This document shows, in pieces, positions 1 through 11,200 of a DNA stretch of 64,000 bases. The notes beneath the pieces were generated by a model. The model saw only the letters and a list, made by a program, of their open reading frames with translations. It searched no databases and was not told where the DNA came from. This DNA comes from Epichloe hybrida (taxonomy: Eukaryota > Ascomycota > Sordariomycetes > Hypocreales > Clavicipitaceae): assembly GCA_019022495.1 (NCBI GenBank), contig JAFEKR010000060.1, positions 1 to 64,000 of the forward strand, read 5' to 3'. A program made the translations under genes and the position numbers. How positions within the stretch are numbered: the first letter of the stretch is position 1; each line of letters starts with the position of its first letter.

Positions 1-1
1 T

Positions 2-3000
2 TACGGTACAGCTGGCCGCTTTGCAGCTGCAGTCGGTCTTGTCACTTGGGTCTACGCCTTAATTCTGGCTTCACTTAGGTTGACTCTAGGTGGCACAAAA
101 TGGCGCATTCCATACCTATGGAATCACACTGCCGCCATATACTCTACGAACTGGCTCTTCAACATCTTCATATTCCGCTCAGTCATCATCAACCCTAGCT
201 CGCAGCTGGTCCAGACGCTTATCTGCATCGAATTCGGTTTAATCACTTTACTGTTCGGCCTCGCAGCAACTACGAGAAAAGGCAACAAGACCGTATTGAT
301 GGAATGGGAAGATGGCATCGAACCGTCCCGTGAACCGCTGGCCAGTCTGTTCTCTTTGGCCACATTCTCTTGGGTTGATGCCATTGTCTACAAGGGCTGG
401 AAAAAATCCATGGAAATAGAGGATGTTTGGAACCTCTTACCAAAGGACAAGGCTGCTACCGTCGTTGCAGATTATCGCCAAATGAAGAGGACTGGTGCTT
501 TGGCGTGGTATATGCTCAAGTATTTCAAGGGGATGTTATTTTTCCAGTGCTTCATGGCCGTCGTCTCTGGTATGTTTACCTTTGCGCCCACACTACTATT
601 GAAAGCCATTCTTCAGTACGTCGAGGAGCCTGACCGGGCGCCAATCAATGTCATGTGGCTGTATGTTATTGGTCTTCCCATCTTGGACATGATACGGTCT
701 TACGCCGACGGCATGGCCCTCTGGACTGGTCGCAGAATTTGCATCAGAGTTCGTGCCATCATTATCGGCGACATCTACGCCAAGGCCCTCCGTCGCAAGG
801 CCGCGGCCGGCAAAGACAAGGTACTTTTGAGCGATGCATCGGGCAAGTCCAAGAAGGACAACGATTCCGCCAATGACGGTACGATTTCCAAGGTCAAAGG
901 TGCTCTAGGCCTCAAGAAACGCAGCAAGAACCAGAATGCATCTTCCAGTGATGCCGAGTCGGCGAATAGCGTTGACCCAAAACTGCCAGTCGATGATGAC
1001 CAAGCCAACTTGGGAACCATTATCAACCTCATGTCTGTCGATAGTTTCAAGATTGCCGAGATCACCGCCTATCTGCACTTCTTGGTCGCAGCCGCCCCCA
1101 CTCAGCTCGTCGTCTCGGTCATTCTGCTCTGGCAGGTCATGGGACTCAGCGCCATTCCTGGACTCATCGTCATGGTCTTCCTCCTTCCTGTCAACTACTT
1201 CCTCGCAAAGGGATTCAACGTGACGTCGAAAAATATCATGGCTGCCACCGATAAGCGAATCAATGTCACGAACGAAGTGCTGCAAAACATACGAATCATC
1301 AAATACTTTGCCTGGGAAGAGCGTTTCGGACGCGCCATCGATGAGAAGCGAGAGGCTGAGCTCAAGGCTCTACGATCACGATTCACCCTCTGGGCTTTCG
1401 CTGTTGCCATCTGGAACTCGGTGCCGGTGCTCATCACCTTTTTCTCCTTCCTTGTCTACACGCTTATCGAGAAGAAACCACTGTACCCCTCCATCGCATT
1501 CACGGCCATCTCGCTCTTCATGCTCCTCCGAGTCCCGCTCGACCAGCTGGGCGACATGTTTGCCCACGTCCAGGAAGCCAAGGTCTCCATTGACCGCGTG
1601 GAAGAATTCCTCGGCGAAGCTGAAACCGAAAAATATGAGCAACTTGGTCAGGACAATGTTGACGAAGACGGCGTGAAGCGCATCGGCTTCGAGAATGCTA
1701 CTCTGACCTGGGGCGGTAAAGACACCGTGGCCGAAGACGGATCCAGGGCATTCCGGCTCATGGATCTGAATGTCGACTTCCAAATTGGAAAACTCAACAT
1801 CATCGCAGGAAGCACCGGAAGCGGCAAATCGTCGATGCTCATGGGTCTTCTCGGCGAGATGACGCTTGTGCATGGCAAGGTGTACTGCCCAGGTGGTCGC
1901 AGTCGCGAAGAGGTCAGGACCGATGCCGAGACTGGCCTGGCTGAAACCATAGCCTACGTTGCCCAATCTGCATGGCTCGTCAACGCAAATATTCGGGACA
2001 ATATTCTATTCTCCGCTCCGTATGACTCACAACGGTATAGGGACGTCATTGTAGCTTGTGCACTGGAACGTGACCTCGAGATTCTGGACCATGGTGACGA
2101 AACCTTGGTTGGAGAGAAAGGTATCACGCTCTCTGGTGGACAGAAGCAGCGAATCTCACTGGCGCGCGCACTGTACTCGAACTCGGCTCATATCCTCATG
2201 GATGATTGCCTGAGCGCTGTTGACTCCCACGCGGCCCAATGGATCTTCACCAACTGCATCCGCGGCCCCCTGATGGACAACCGAACATGCATTCTCGTGA
2301 CGCATAATGTCACTCTGTGCATCCCTTCTGCCGACTATGTTGTCTTCCTCGACAATGGGCGAGTCGCATCTCAGGGCTCTGCCCAAACCGTTGTTGCATC
2401 CGGCCTCCTGGGCGAGGAAATCCAGAAATCGCGGCCCGCATCTGCGTCAGGTTCCCGCGCCCCTTCCCACGTCCAGTCACGGGTTCCCTCGAGTGTGGAT
2501 GACGATGAAACCATGGTCAACAGCAATGGCGACTCCCAGATGGGCAGCACGGCTCCTATGAGCACCAAGCCCAAGAAGCCCCAGACTGATGCCATGGGCG
2601 AAGGCAAGGCTACTGGTGCCGCGAAGTGGCCAGTGATGAAGGTCTACATGCAAGCCATGGGACCATGGTGGTTTTGGGTTTTGGCCATCATTGTCTTCAA
2701 CCTTCAGCAACTCGCCACCGTCGCGACCAACGTTTGGGTCCGACAGTGGGCAAACCAGTACGCCGAGGTAGAAGCTGCCGTCGCATATGGACCGCTGTCT
2801 CAATCATATGGCTCCGAAGCCTTCTCCAAGGGATCCTGGGCTTCGGTCGCTCGTCTTGGTGGCAGTGGGTCTGCCGGGCCCATGACGTCCAAGATCAATG
2901 GCCAAACGCCGATTTCCACCTTGGCAGCCGCCCAGGTCAATGTAGCATACTACCTGTCTGGCCTGGCAGTTATTGGCATCCTGGGCTCCTTTGCAGCGTT

Positions 3001-4642
3001 TGTGCGTGACGTATGGATCTTTTATGGCTCTCTGACCGCGTCGAGGAAGCTGCACGATAGACTCATGGCTGCTGTGACCCGAGCCAAGTTCAGGTTCTTC
3101 GATGTGACGCCTCTGGGCCAGTTGATGAACCGTTTCAGCAAGGATCTCGAGGCCGTCGACCAGGAAATCGCTGCCACTGCCATCGGTGTCATGTCTTGCG
3201 CCTTGTCTCTTGTGGTAACGGTTGTGCTGATAGCAGCCATCACGCCTGGTTTCTTGATCGCCGCCGTCTTCATCGGCTGCATCTTCTATTTCGTGGCTAC
3301 ATTCTATCTGCGAGCGTCTCGTGATCTCAAGCGACTCGAGTCCGTCCAACGCAGCCCGCTCTTCCAGCAATTTGGCGAGACGTTGAGCGGCATGACTACC
3401 ATTAGAGCCTATGGCGACGAGAGACGATTTATTCGCGACAACTTGACCAAAGTGAATACGCAGAGTCGACCCTACATCTACCTGTGGGCCTGCAACAGGT
3501 GGCTTGCATTCCGAGCTGACCTCCTGGGTAACCTGGTGTCCTTCTCCGCAGGAGTCTTCCTAATCCTCAGCCTTGGCAAGGTTGACGCTGGTGCGGCGGG
3601 CATCTCACTGAGCTACGCCATGAACTTCACGGAGAACGTCCTATGGCTCGTGCGCTTGTACGGTATGAACGAACAAAACATGAACTCGATGGAACGGGTC
3701 AAGGAGTACCTGGACCTCGAGCAAGAGGCCGCACCCATTGTGGAGAAGAATCGCCCGCCGGAATCATGGCCCGACGAGGGCAATGTCGAATTCGTCGACT
3801 ATAGCACGCGATACCGCGAAGACTTGGATCCCGTCCTCAAGAGCATCAACCTCAGGATCAACGCCAGAGAGAAGGTGGGCATCGTTGGACGTACTGGAGC
3901 AGGCAAGAGTTCGCTGGCACTGGCCATTTTCCGCGCCCTTGAAGCAGAGAAGGGTCGCATCATCATTGACGGCGTCAACATTGGGGACATTGGCTTGCGC
4001 GACCTGCGAGAGAACATCACGATGGTGCCCCAGGATCCGACATTGTTCAGGGGCACCATCCGCTCGAACCTGGACCCCTTTGACCAATACACGGATGAGC
4101 AGGTATTTGAAGCTCTCCGACGTGTTCAGCTCATTGGATTCGACGAGGCTGCGGCCAAGTCCACAACGTCAAGCTCGCAAGCCGTTGTTCACTCGGCGGC
4201 GTCATCTGTCATGACCAACAAGAATATTTTCCTGGACTTATCATCAGCAGTGACGGAATCGGGATCGAACTTGTCACAAGGTCAACGACAATTGCTGTGC
4301 CTGGCGCGAGCGATGCTTAAGAAGCCCACGGTGTTGGTGATGGACGAGGCGACGGCTTCGATTGATTACAACACGGACTTTAAGATCCAGGAGACTATCC
4401 GAGAGCTCACGGGAACCGTCATCACGATTGCGCATCGACTTCAGACGATTGTGGACTACGACAAGGTGTTGGTTCTTGATCACGGCGAAGTGAAGCAGTA
4501 CGGGCACCCATGGGACTTGATCAGCAACGAGGAAGGACAATTCCGCAGCATGTGCGAGATGAGTGGTGAGCTTGATCTGCTTGTCAAGGCGGCAAAGAAG
4601 AAGTGGGATGAGGACAAATTGGTCGACGTCGGTGATGCGTAG
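2..4642 (+). CDS. Class C (MRP-type) ABC transporter, 5' end outside the window
   Basis: ATP-driven exporter of conjugates or drugs, probably vacuolar or plasma membrane. The frame is open to the first base, so the true start and part of the N-terminal TMD0 bundle lie upstream. Order seen: end of TMD0, TMD1, NBD1, linker, TMD2, NBD2. NBD1 has Walker A GSTGSGKS (about 1808-1831), signature LSGGQ (about 2130) and Walker B ILMDDC (about 2190), where Asp replaces the usual catalytic Glu. This is the normal ABCC asymmetry, with a weak NBD1 site. NBD2 is canonical: GRTGAGKS (about 3887-3910), LSQGQ (about 4270), VLVMDEA (about 4335). A Ser/Pro-rich linker follows NBD1, and an unusual Ser/Thr insert sits between the Q-loop and signature of NBD2 (about 4155-4240). 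No intron is needed in 4.6 kb. The architecture resembles the Ybt1/Bpt1/Nft1 group; the substrate cannot be told. The family is certain, the subfamily tentative. Confidence 0.95.
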   Translation, partial: YGTAGRFAAAVGLVTWVYALILASLRLTLGGTKWRIPYLWNHTAAIYSTNWLFNIFIFRSVIINPSSQLVQTLICIEFGLITLLFGLAATTRKGNKTVLMEWEDGIEPSREPLASLFSLATFSWVDAIVYKGWKKSMEIEDVWNLLPKDKAATVVADYRQMKRTGALAWYMLKYFKGMLFFQCFMAVVSGMFTFAPTLLLKAILQYVEEPDRAPINVMWLYVIGLPILDMIRSYADGMALWTGRRICIRVRAIIIGDIYAKALRRKAAAGKDKVLLSDASGKSKKDNDSANDGTISKVKGALGLKKRSKNQNASSSDAESANSVDPKLPVDDDQANLGTIINLMSVDSFKIAEITAYLHFLVAAAPTQLVVSVILLWQVMGLSAIPGLIVMVFLLPVNYFLAKGFNVTSKNIMAATDKRINVTNEVLQNIRIIKYFAWEERFGRAIDEKREAELKALRSRFTLWAFAVAIWNSVPVLITFFSFLVYTLIEKKPLYPSIAFTAISLFMLLRVPLDQLGDMFAHVQEAKVSIDRVEEFLGEAETEKYEQLGQDNVDEDGVKRIGFENATLTWGGKDTVAEDGSRAFRLMDLNVDFQIGKLNIIAGSTGSGKSSMLMGLLGEMTLVHGKVYCPGGRSREEVRTDAETGLAETIAYVAQSAWLVNANIRDNILFSAPYDSQRYRDVIVACALERDLEILDHGDETLVGEKGITLSGGQKQRISLARALYSNSAHILMDDCLSAVDSHAAQWIFTNCIRGPLMDNRTCILVTHNVTLCIPSADYVVFLDNGRVASQGSAQTVVASGLLGEEIQKSRPASASGSRAPSHVQSRVPSSVDDDETMVNSNGDSQMGSTAPMSTKPKKPQTDAMGEGKATGAAKWPVMKVYMQAMGPWWFWVLAIIVFNLQQLATVATNVWVRQWANQYAEVEAAVAYGPLSQSYGSEAFSKGSWASVARLGGSGSAGPMTSKINGQTPISTLAAAQVNVAYYLSGLAVIGILGSFAAFVRDVWIFYGSLTASRKLHDRLMAAVTRAKFRFFDVTPLGQLMNRFSKDLEAVDQEIAATAIGVMSCALSLVVTVVLIAAITPGFLIAAVFIGCIFYFVATFYLRASRDLKRLESVQRSPLFQQFGETLSGMTTIRAYGDERRFIRDNLTKVNTQSRPYIYLWACNRWLAFRADLLGNLVSFSAGVFLILSLGKVDAGAAGISLSYAMNFTENVLWLVRLYGMNEQNMNSMERVKEYLDLEQEAAPIVEKNRPPESWPDEGNVEFVDYSTRYREDLDPVLKSINLRINAREKVGIVGRTGAGKSSLALAIFRALEAEKGRIIIDGVNIGDIGLRDLRENITMVPQDPTLFRGTIRSNLDPFDQYTDEQVFEALRRVQLIGFDEAAAKSTTSSSQAVVHSAASSVMTNKNIFLDLSSAVTESGSNLSQGQRQLLCLARAMLKKPTVLVMDEATASIDYNTDFKIQETIRELTGTVITIAHRLQTIVDYDKVLVLDHGEVKQYGHPWDLISNEEGQFRSMCEMSGELDLLVKAAKKKWDEDKLVDVGDA

Positions 4643-5127
4643 ATAGCAACGGACCGGACAGTCATGAAGTCATACCATGGAGTAGAAAAGGACAGCCGGT
4701 GCATCGCATAAATGGAGAAAGTACATTTACATTGGGTGCAGAGCGAGGAGGTTTGGTTGGAGGCGCGCGCCGTAGACGGACTGTGCGGCATCGTTTTGCG
4801 CTCGCGCATGTGCGCAAGAAGCTGGAAGATGAAGTTTTTCTTTTTTTGGATGCTATGCATACATATTACATGGAGCACAACCAGAGCTGTTAATTCTCAA
4901 GTACAGAATTCATTGTACAGGAATAATTGAAAAAGTTTGTATTGAGCACACTGCGTATGGGTATGGGATTGGTGATGGCTTTGTGCGACTTACTCCGTGT
5001 AGTGCGACTAGTGCGACGACGGGACTGGAGAAGCGGGGGGATCTTCCAGTCTGATAATCCCAATGCGCCCCCCTTTCCTCGTCTTTTTGTCTTCCCTTTC
5101 CGTATCATCACGACCACAACCGGCATC
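4643..5127. other. Intergenic: ABCC 3' region and promoter of next gene
   Basis: A 485-base gap between two genes on the same strand. It holds the transporter's terminator region and, from about 5030, a pyrimidine-rich leader (runs of C and T) just ahead of the next start codon. No RNA gene or repeat is recognised. Confidence 0.5.
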
Positions 5128-6336
5128 ATGGGCAAGCCCAGTGCAGCCCCGTCCGAAGCATGCTCCTCAACACTGTCGTCGTCCTACTTCCCCGGCGACC
5201 ACCACCCGCCTCCATCCCACCGGTATTTCGACCAAGACCCAGCCGAGCTCGCAGACGACGACCTCCCTCCTCTGTACACCGACCACGAGGAATTCAACAA
5301 TGATGATGACGCTCGACCGTTCGATCCCCTCATGCCCCCAAGCCGGGACGACGGCTTCGAAACCGTCCACCCGTTCCGCCACGACGAGACAACCGCCTAC
5401 TTCCTCGACCCGCGACTGGACCGCGATCCAGACTTTCTGGCCAACCACATTGACAAGCTGGCCATGGTCCCTCCCCGACCCTTTGTGCGCATCGCCGGCA
5501 CGCACACGGAGAAGTCGGGGGCCAACGATAAGAACCGCGAGACGAAGCAAGTGACGGATTTCGAGATCGAAATCGAGCTCACCCACCTCCTGTACTCGGA
5601 CATTCGCTCCGCCCAAGCCTGGCGCACCCTCGACACGGCAGGCAACTTTGAAAAGGTCCGTCGCGGCACCGTCTTCGCCACAAGGGCACCCGGTTTCGGC
5701 GGCAGCGGCTCTCACCCCGAGGAAGGCGTCCCCGGTCTCCGAGAGTGGTGTCGACGATACTGCGCCTCCCGATGCAGCCTCAAGTGCTTCACCATGGAGC
5801 GCCGCGTCGAGGGCTACGACTGGGACATGCTCCGCCGGAGACTGGAAGGTCTCGCGCGGGCCACCAACTACAGAGGCCATGTGGAGATTGACTTCCCCGT
5901 TCGTCATTCCCACGTCCATGTCTACAACGACTGCCGCATCAACCGCTGGCGACTGACCAAGTGGATTGTCATGATGTTCACGTTCACCCTCTTGTTTGTC
6001 TTGACGTGGCCGTGCCTGTTCTTCATGACGAAGAGGTGGGAGACTGTGACGACGGAGTGGAGGATGAGCGAGCCGACTGCCGTGCCGGGGCGCAAGAGGT
6101 ACGTCTGCATGAGTGAGGAGCAGTGGTACAACATGTGGGCGGGGGCGGTGCAGAAGGCCATGCTGGAGAGGAGGAGAGGCATCTTGGATCAGGGGGACCT
6201 GGAGAGGGTGAGGAGGGCGGGGGAGGGCGACGGCGAGGGCGAGCGGCGAGAGGGGATGGCGGGAATTGTGCAGGACGGGGTGGAGGCCATGGGGCTTGTG
6301 AATCGGAGTTTTGGATGGGGGGGCGATAGTTGTTGA
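5128..6336 (+). CDS. Conserved fungal protein with one membrane span, function unknown
   Basis: A 402-aa product read from ATG 5128, in the context ATCATGG after a pyrimidine-rich leader. The frame stays open upstream to 4927, but that extension (basic and hydrophobic residues, then leader-like sequence) looks non-coding, so the inner ATG was chosen. The N-terminal ~110 residues are acidic, Pro/Ser-rich and probably disordered. A conserved-looking central region (about residues 115-275) contains paired Cys in REWCRRYCASRCSLKC. One strong hydrophobic segment (WIVMMFTFTLLFVLTWPCLFF, about residues 278-298) is followed by a basic, Gly/Glu-rich tail. There is no signal peptide, so a tail-side single-pass membrane protein is likely. 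I recognise no named domain. It has no intron. Confidence 0.8.
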   Translation: MGKPSAAPSEACSSTLSSSYFPGDHHPPPSHRYFDQDPAELADDDLPPLYTDHEEFNNDDDARPFDPLMPPSRDDGFETVHPFRHDETTAYFLDPRLDRDPDFLANHIDKLAMVPPRPFVRIAGTHTEKSGANDKNRETKQVTDFEIEIELTHLLYSDIRSAQAWRTLDTAGNFEKVRRGTVFATRAPGFGGSGSHPEEGVPGLREWCRRYCASRCSLKCFTMERRVEGYDWDMLRRRLEGLARATNYRGHVEIDFPVRHSHVHVYNDCRINRWRLTKWIVMMFTFTLLFVLTWPCLFFMTKRWETVTTEWRMSEPTAVPGRKRYVCMSEEQWYNMWAGAVQKAMLERRRGILDQGDLERVRRAGEGDGEGERREGMAGIVQDGVEAMGLVNRSFGWGGDSC

Positions 6337-6798
6337 TGGATGGGATGGGTCGTGATGAATTATGAAAATATAGACTTTCCTGTTGCACAAAGGCGGGTAC
6401 GCTCGTCTTGTACAACTACAGCTTTGGTCGGCTATTCAGCCGAACTGATCATCTTCCATGTTTCTGTGCTCACCTACCAGGAGCTTCACTAAAAAACCCA
6501 TTCTTACTAAGTAATCGTAGCCTTATTATGGTCATTATACAAGGAGTTCAATGAAGTATAGTAAAGGTTGTATTAACTTACATCAGTGTAAATAATATGT
6601 ATATACATGCTTATAAACTTATAATAGTAGGGTAAAGGTAGTAAATTGTGGTACGTAGGGTGGGCAGCCAGGTTTGGGCTGCCCATATTTGCGCCCCGCC
6701 CTCCACCCCCCCCCTTCCATCTACGTAGACTTGTCAACACCAGTCTCGGACCCTGCGTCCGTCTGGTTCGAATGGGCAAAGCACGCAATGCCACCGCA
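6337..6798. other. Intergenic, AT-rich then C-rich promoter
   Basis: A 462-base gap. The stretch 6530-6650 is AT-rich (several TATA-like runs such as ATATGTATATAC). It is followed by a C8 run near 6710 and a pyrimidine leader before the next gene. No other feature is seen. Confidence 0.45.
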
Positions 6799-8107
6799 AT
6801 GCAAGTCGGGAATCCGCGAAGAATACTGGCCGTTAGCCTCGAAGGCCAGGCCGACCATCTACGCAGGGTTGTCAAAGGTGCGGGTTTTCCTCTTCCCCCT
6901 CCCCTCTCTCCCTCTTGTGCCCTCGCCATCATGTTACTTGCACGGTGCGATGTTCACATGTAATATCGCGTCACTTCATATCATCGAGACAAACAACATC
7001 TGACGTCCCGTAGACCTGACGGGCTCAACGCCCCAACCGACATCAGCCTCCCTCGCCGGAACCACACACACGCTCCCTCTCAAAACGCAATACTATACCG
7101 CTTCTGTGCCGGTATGGCTTGATCTCATGGCCTCGCCGTCCGAGTGGGCAGCTTCTTTCCTCTCCGACGAGGCAGCCGAGGTACTCGCCGTTCTGGGCGG
7201 TCTCATCCTCATCTTTGCCCTGCCCGGGCCGCCTGCCCAGTCTACAGCGGTCATGGCGGCAGAGCCCGTCAGGGAGGCCATCGCCCAGATGGGCCAAGTC
7301 GTCAGCAAAGGCCTGGGGGGATGGGAATGGGACGGCGTCCGTCTGGCAATCGGTGTCGGAGACACGGCCTCGGACGCCGACACGGAAGAGTGGGATGAGT
7401 TGTGCGCCGAAGCTGGTTTGGAATTCGTACAGCTTGGTGCTTCGCAGCCTGCGTTGAATACATTCGGCGGTATGTTTTGGCCTTGTTCTGTTTTTTTCCT
7501 TCATCTTGCACTTTTTCATCTCTCCTCTTCTTCTTCGACCCCCCATCCCTTCGGATCATCATCTATGTGAGACCATGACGGGTTTTGCCACGGACAATTG
7601 TGAAGCAAAAAAAAAAAAACCCCAAGCCAACTTCCCCTTGTAGAAAAAACAGGCATCGCTCGTGTCAAAGAAGCCCTCGAGTCCAATGACTGGGCGCAAG
7701 ACGACGCTGAAGAAGACGTTTCTGAATTCGGGGACTTCCAGGACCAGAAGGAGCATCTCGATGCGGAGACGCTGGATTTCGGCTACGATGCCGCGGATTT
7801 TGAAGGGTTGAAGAGAGCCATCTGGGAGGCTGGTGCCAAGGACGGCGCCGTCGCAGGCGAGACGTCTGCCTCTGCGTCGGGAAATCTGCCACGGACTGCA
7901 CCCTCACGCGACGTTCTTCAGGGAGACGGGGGTGATGTGGAGGCAGGCGAGGATGAGGAAGACAAGGAGGTCGTCGCGATGGATAACATGATGAGAAAAC
8001 TACAGGCGGTCAGGGAGGCGGTCAGGGAGGCGGGGGAGGGACTGCCGGAAGCTCAGAGGAGACGCATGGCGGCGAGGGCGGTGCAAGAGGTGATGAAGGA
8101 GCTGTGA
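6799..8107 (+). CDS. irc6: Irc6 / alpha-gamma adaptin-binding p34-type protein
   Basis: Exons 6799-6877, 7014-7469 and 7644-8107 join to a 332-aa product. Both introns are GT-AG (GTGCGG...CCGTAG, GTATGT...TTGTAG) and both split a codon after its first base. The joined N-terminus NPRRILAVSLEG, the DLTGST junction motif, and LPLKTQYYTASVPVWLDL are typical of the Rab-like pseudo-GTPase fold of the Irc6/AAGAB family, which binds clathrin adaptors and helps AP-complex assembly and vesicle traffic. The C-terminal half is acidic (DDAEEDVSEFGDF) and ends in a helical Arg/Glu/Ala segment (about residues 290-332), as in the family. An earlier in-frame ATG at 6772 would add nine residues; 6799 better matches the family start. 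Intron 2 contains an A13 run. Confidence 0.8.
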
Positions 8108-8257
8108 GGTGATTTGTGATGCCGTCTTGCTGATACTCGGCGCAAATACACGCCGGGCGAAGCAAACGAGACGCGATGATTCATGAGAGCTGTACGCATC
8201 GTGCAACCGTGCATGATGATACCATTCAACAGGGTAGCAAGCAGGACGAAACTGTAT

Positions 8258-8298
8258 TTACATACATATGTACATATGTACATATGTGTGTATGTAAC
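8258..8298. repeat. ACATATGT palindromic microsatellite
   Basis: Overlapping self-complementary units of TACATATGTA form a 40-base run that can fold on itself. A similar run lies at about 12178-12206, and both sit within 40 bases of a TACTCCGTAC motif. Confidence 0.7.
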
Positions 8299-11200
8299 AA
8301 CGTTACATACTACTCCGTACATACGGCGCATTGCGTCGAGCAGCATGCATCACTGATGAGTGGCCAAGGCGTGAAGGGGGCGTGACTCCCCTACGTTGAG
8401 GTCCAAGGCTATTTACACAAGTAAGTTGGCTAGCCTTCAAATTTACGAAACCGCCTGACTCTCAACACCTGGTCCGGCGGCGTTGTTGAGCTCGACAAAA
8501 ACCGCTCCGTGCGCTTTGGTACCCGGGGGGGGGGGGCAGGGACGACTCGGTGCTGGTAAAAATTGCCCCTTGGCCGCGAATCACGCGTGCATACATGTAC
8601 ATGCTTTTTTCCTGTAATCCGTAGTCCGTAATACTTGGTGGCATAGTGTGCATGTGCACTGGTGACACCGTCAGGATTGTCCGACAAGTCCATCGAGCGA
8701 ACCTCGGTGCACAATTCGCTCCTTGGAATTGGGGCCCTTTTGTTGGGAGCACAGAAGTCGAGTTACATAAGCCGCACCACCGGGTAACAAATTCCCCTGC
8801 TGCTATTACGCTATTATGTATGTACAGCACCCCCACTGTACTTACCGAACCAAGTCATGTTCTGCGCCAGAGAAGGGGGGGGGGGCGGGGGGGCGGCAGC
8901 AAGGTGGCGGATGTGGTACAAGCACATGTAATCCGTAGTCCGCACCGAGTATGTGTACATCTGCAGTCTCTGCATGCATGTGATGTTGCATGGGTGTGTC
9001 CAGGCCGCCCCTCTTTTTGGCTTCACCCGTGCAGCTGTGCCTGAACCAGCGTCTCCACCCGTGCGACTAACGGAGTACGGACTACATTTTTAGCATCTGA
9101 ACAGGGGGAAGCATATATACATACGGATTTAGTGTCGCGTCAAAAGGGCTCCCGCATATGACATGTGGGCGGGAAGGACACACAATGGTGAAAAGGCATG
9201 GCTTATGTATGTATTACGGAGTATGGTATGTATGTTTGTACATGCGACGTTTTGAAGCCGGGGTCTTCTTCGCAATTGGTGGCAGCTGCACACACGGCTA
9301 CCATGCTCTTTATCATGCGAGTCCTGGCACCTGGGATGTGCATGTACATGATACAGACGCGGCAAGGTACCCGTTTTTGTGAGACTCGGGTTCCGCGGAT
9401 CCTCGAAAGGCATCTATGTATGTACAATGTGCGGATTATGCAGGTACATATGGAGGACAGCACGTCGTCCTGGGTTTGATGCACATTTGTTGATGCACAT
9501 CGATCGAACGGGAGACAAAAAGGCAGCTGTCAGAAGCAATTGTCGGCATGATGGTGCATCGCGCGCTGATGGTGCTACTTTTTTTTTTTGTGGCTGAAGA
9601 AGGGGCTGGATTGACAGCAGGTTTGCCAGAGGCATGCCGATACATACATATGATACATGTAGTCCGTACCTACATTCATACAACTTGCGTCTTGTTGTTC
9701 ATTGACAAAACGTGGAACGCCGCACCCCTTGTTGAATCCTGGCACCTATGTACTCCGTATGTACATACATAGATAAGTATTTTTGCAACGTCGGATAGCA
9801 TGATAGCATGCAGGCAGCACGACTGGAACAAGACGAGACAAAAGTCCACTGAGCGCGTCCGGGCCGCTTCGCCGGGGTGCCACTGGCGACTTGGGTGGCC
9901 ATCATGTCTCAGGCCGTTGTCAGCAAGTTGGCTCGATGCTGTCTTTCTTGTCTCTAGCCGTGTTGTCCAGGCCGGGGCGCCTTGGCCAAGACATGTTACA
10001 GGCCTTCTATTGTTGGGCTGAGAACTCGTGTTGGCGTTTTTCTTAGTGGCTCCTGGTCTAGTCCGTATGTACAACTTTTCGTGTTCCCTTTTTTTTTGGG
10101 GGGGGCTTTTTTTTTTTTTTTTTTTCTCGCGCCGTCAGGTACCCCCCCTCTGATCACGGATGTGGTGTGTTCAATGCAAACAAACGCGTGCAAACGAGGA
10201 GACGGTTGCAGTGAGCAAAGTTTTCGGGCAATTTGTGCAGAGAATACGTAAAAGCTCCCTCTTCCCTCCAAACCTCGTCCAAGCTTATGCGGATGAAGCT
10301 TAACCAAGATGATCAAGCACTAAAAAAAAAAAAAAAAAAAAAAACCCGACAAAGTCAAGTTGAACCCCCACGCGATTCATGTCTTGGCCCCCTCCCCTCC
10401 CCCCCCCCACGATTGTACTCGAGTGGTCCGGATAATTGGGCCCTGCGCGCTCGCATCGTCCAGGCCATGACTGGAAACCATCCGTACAAGGAAGTCCTCG
10501 AGATTTCCCCCTTGCCTCAGAGCTCGTTCGTCTCGTTCAGGCAAAAGGGGGCAGCGTGGGCCCCACAATGGATCGACGCAAATCAGGGATGGATGCCAGC
10601 AAAAAAAAAAAAAAAAAAAAAAAAAATAGGTAGAAACAGAGAGAAAGTCCAAAGCTGCCTGATAAAATAAATGAATAAATTTGAAATTCAATGATGCAAT
10701 GCACGTACAGCGTTGTCACCACTACTTGGAGTCAACTCGGAGAACTGCATCGTGACAAGGCCATGAGGACCTCTCTCTTGGGAGAAGTGAAACCGCCGTG
10801 ATCCAAGGCTTGTTGCAAAACGGAGACGCCCGCCCACTGCAGTACGGAGTACATACATAATACGGAGTCGTGCTGTGGCCAACTTGTTTGTCTAACCCTG
10901 ACCACCGACCCCCCCCCCCCCCAATCCAGACCGCTTGCAGACAACAGCCCCTGACAAACGGTCTTCCTCGGCGGCGAAATACAATGTACGGATTACACAG
11001 GCACCGGAAGGGGGTTTCCCTGACCGCATCTTTATCGTGGTTCTTTCTGTCTGCGGCAATCCCTGCTCGAGTGTCGTCATCATCATGATCCGGCGGCTAA
11101 TACAACATCTCAAATTGCGTGCCTCGGTGGAATCCGCACGCCCAAAGAGTGCGACATGAAGACTAAACTCTTTTTCCCCCACGACCATGTCAGTCACTAG

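Noticed and set aside
5167..6390. 407-aa open frame on the minus strand opposite the 402-aa protein
   Set aside because: Codon-shadow of a GC-rich gene: low-complexity Pro/His/Arg/Val composition, no start context, no domain.
6760..6790. GGTTCGAAT resembling a tRNA T-loop
   Set aside because: No pairing stems or acceptor arm around it; it lies at the irc6 start. No tRNA was found elsewhere by eye.
10233..10670. Frame spanning two poly-A runs
   Set aside because: Only open because AAA codes Lys; the flanks have no coding character.
9940..10700. Poly-A and poly-T runs as SINE tails
   Set aside because: No repeated body or target duplications next to them; they are more likely simple homopolymers.
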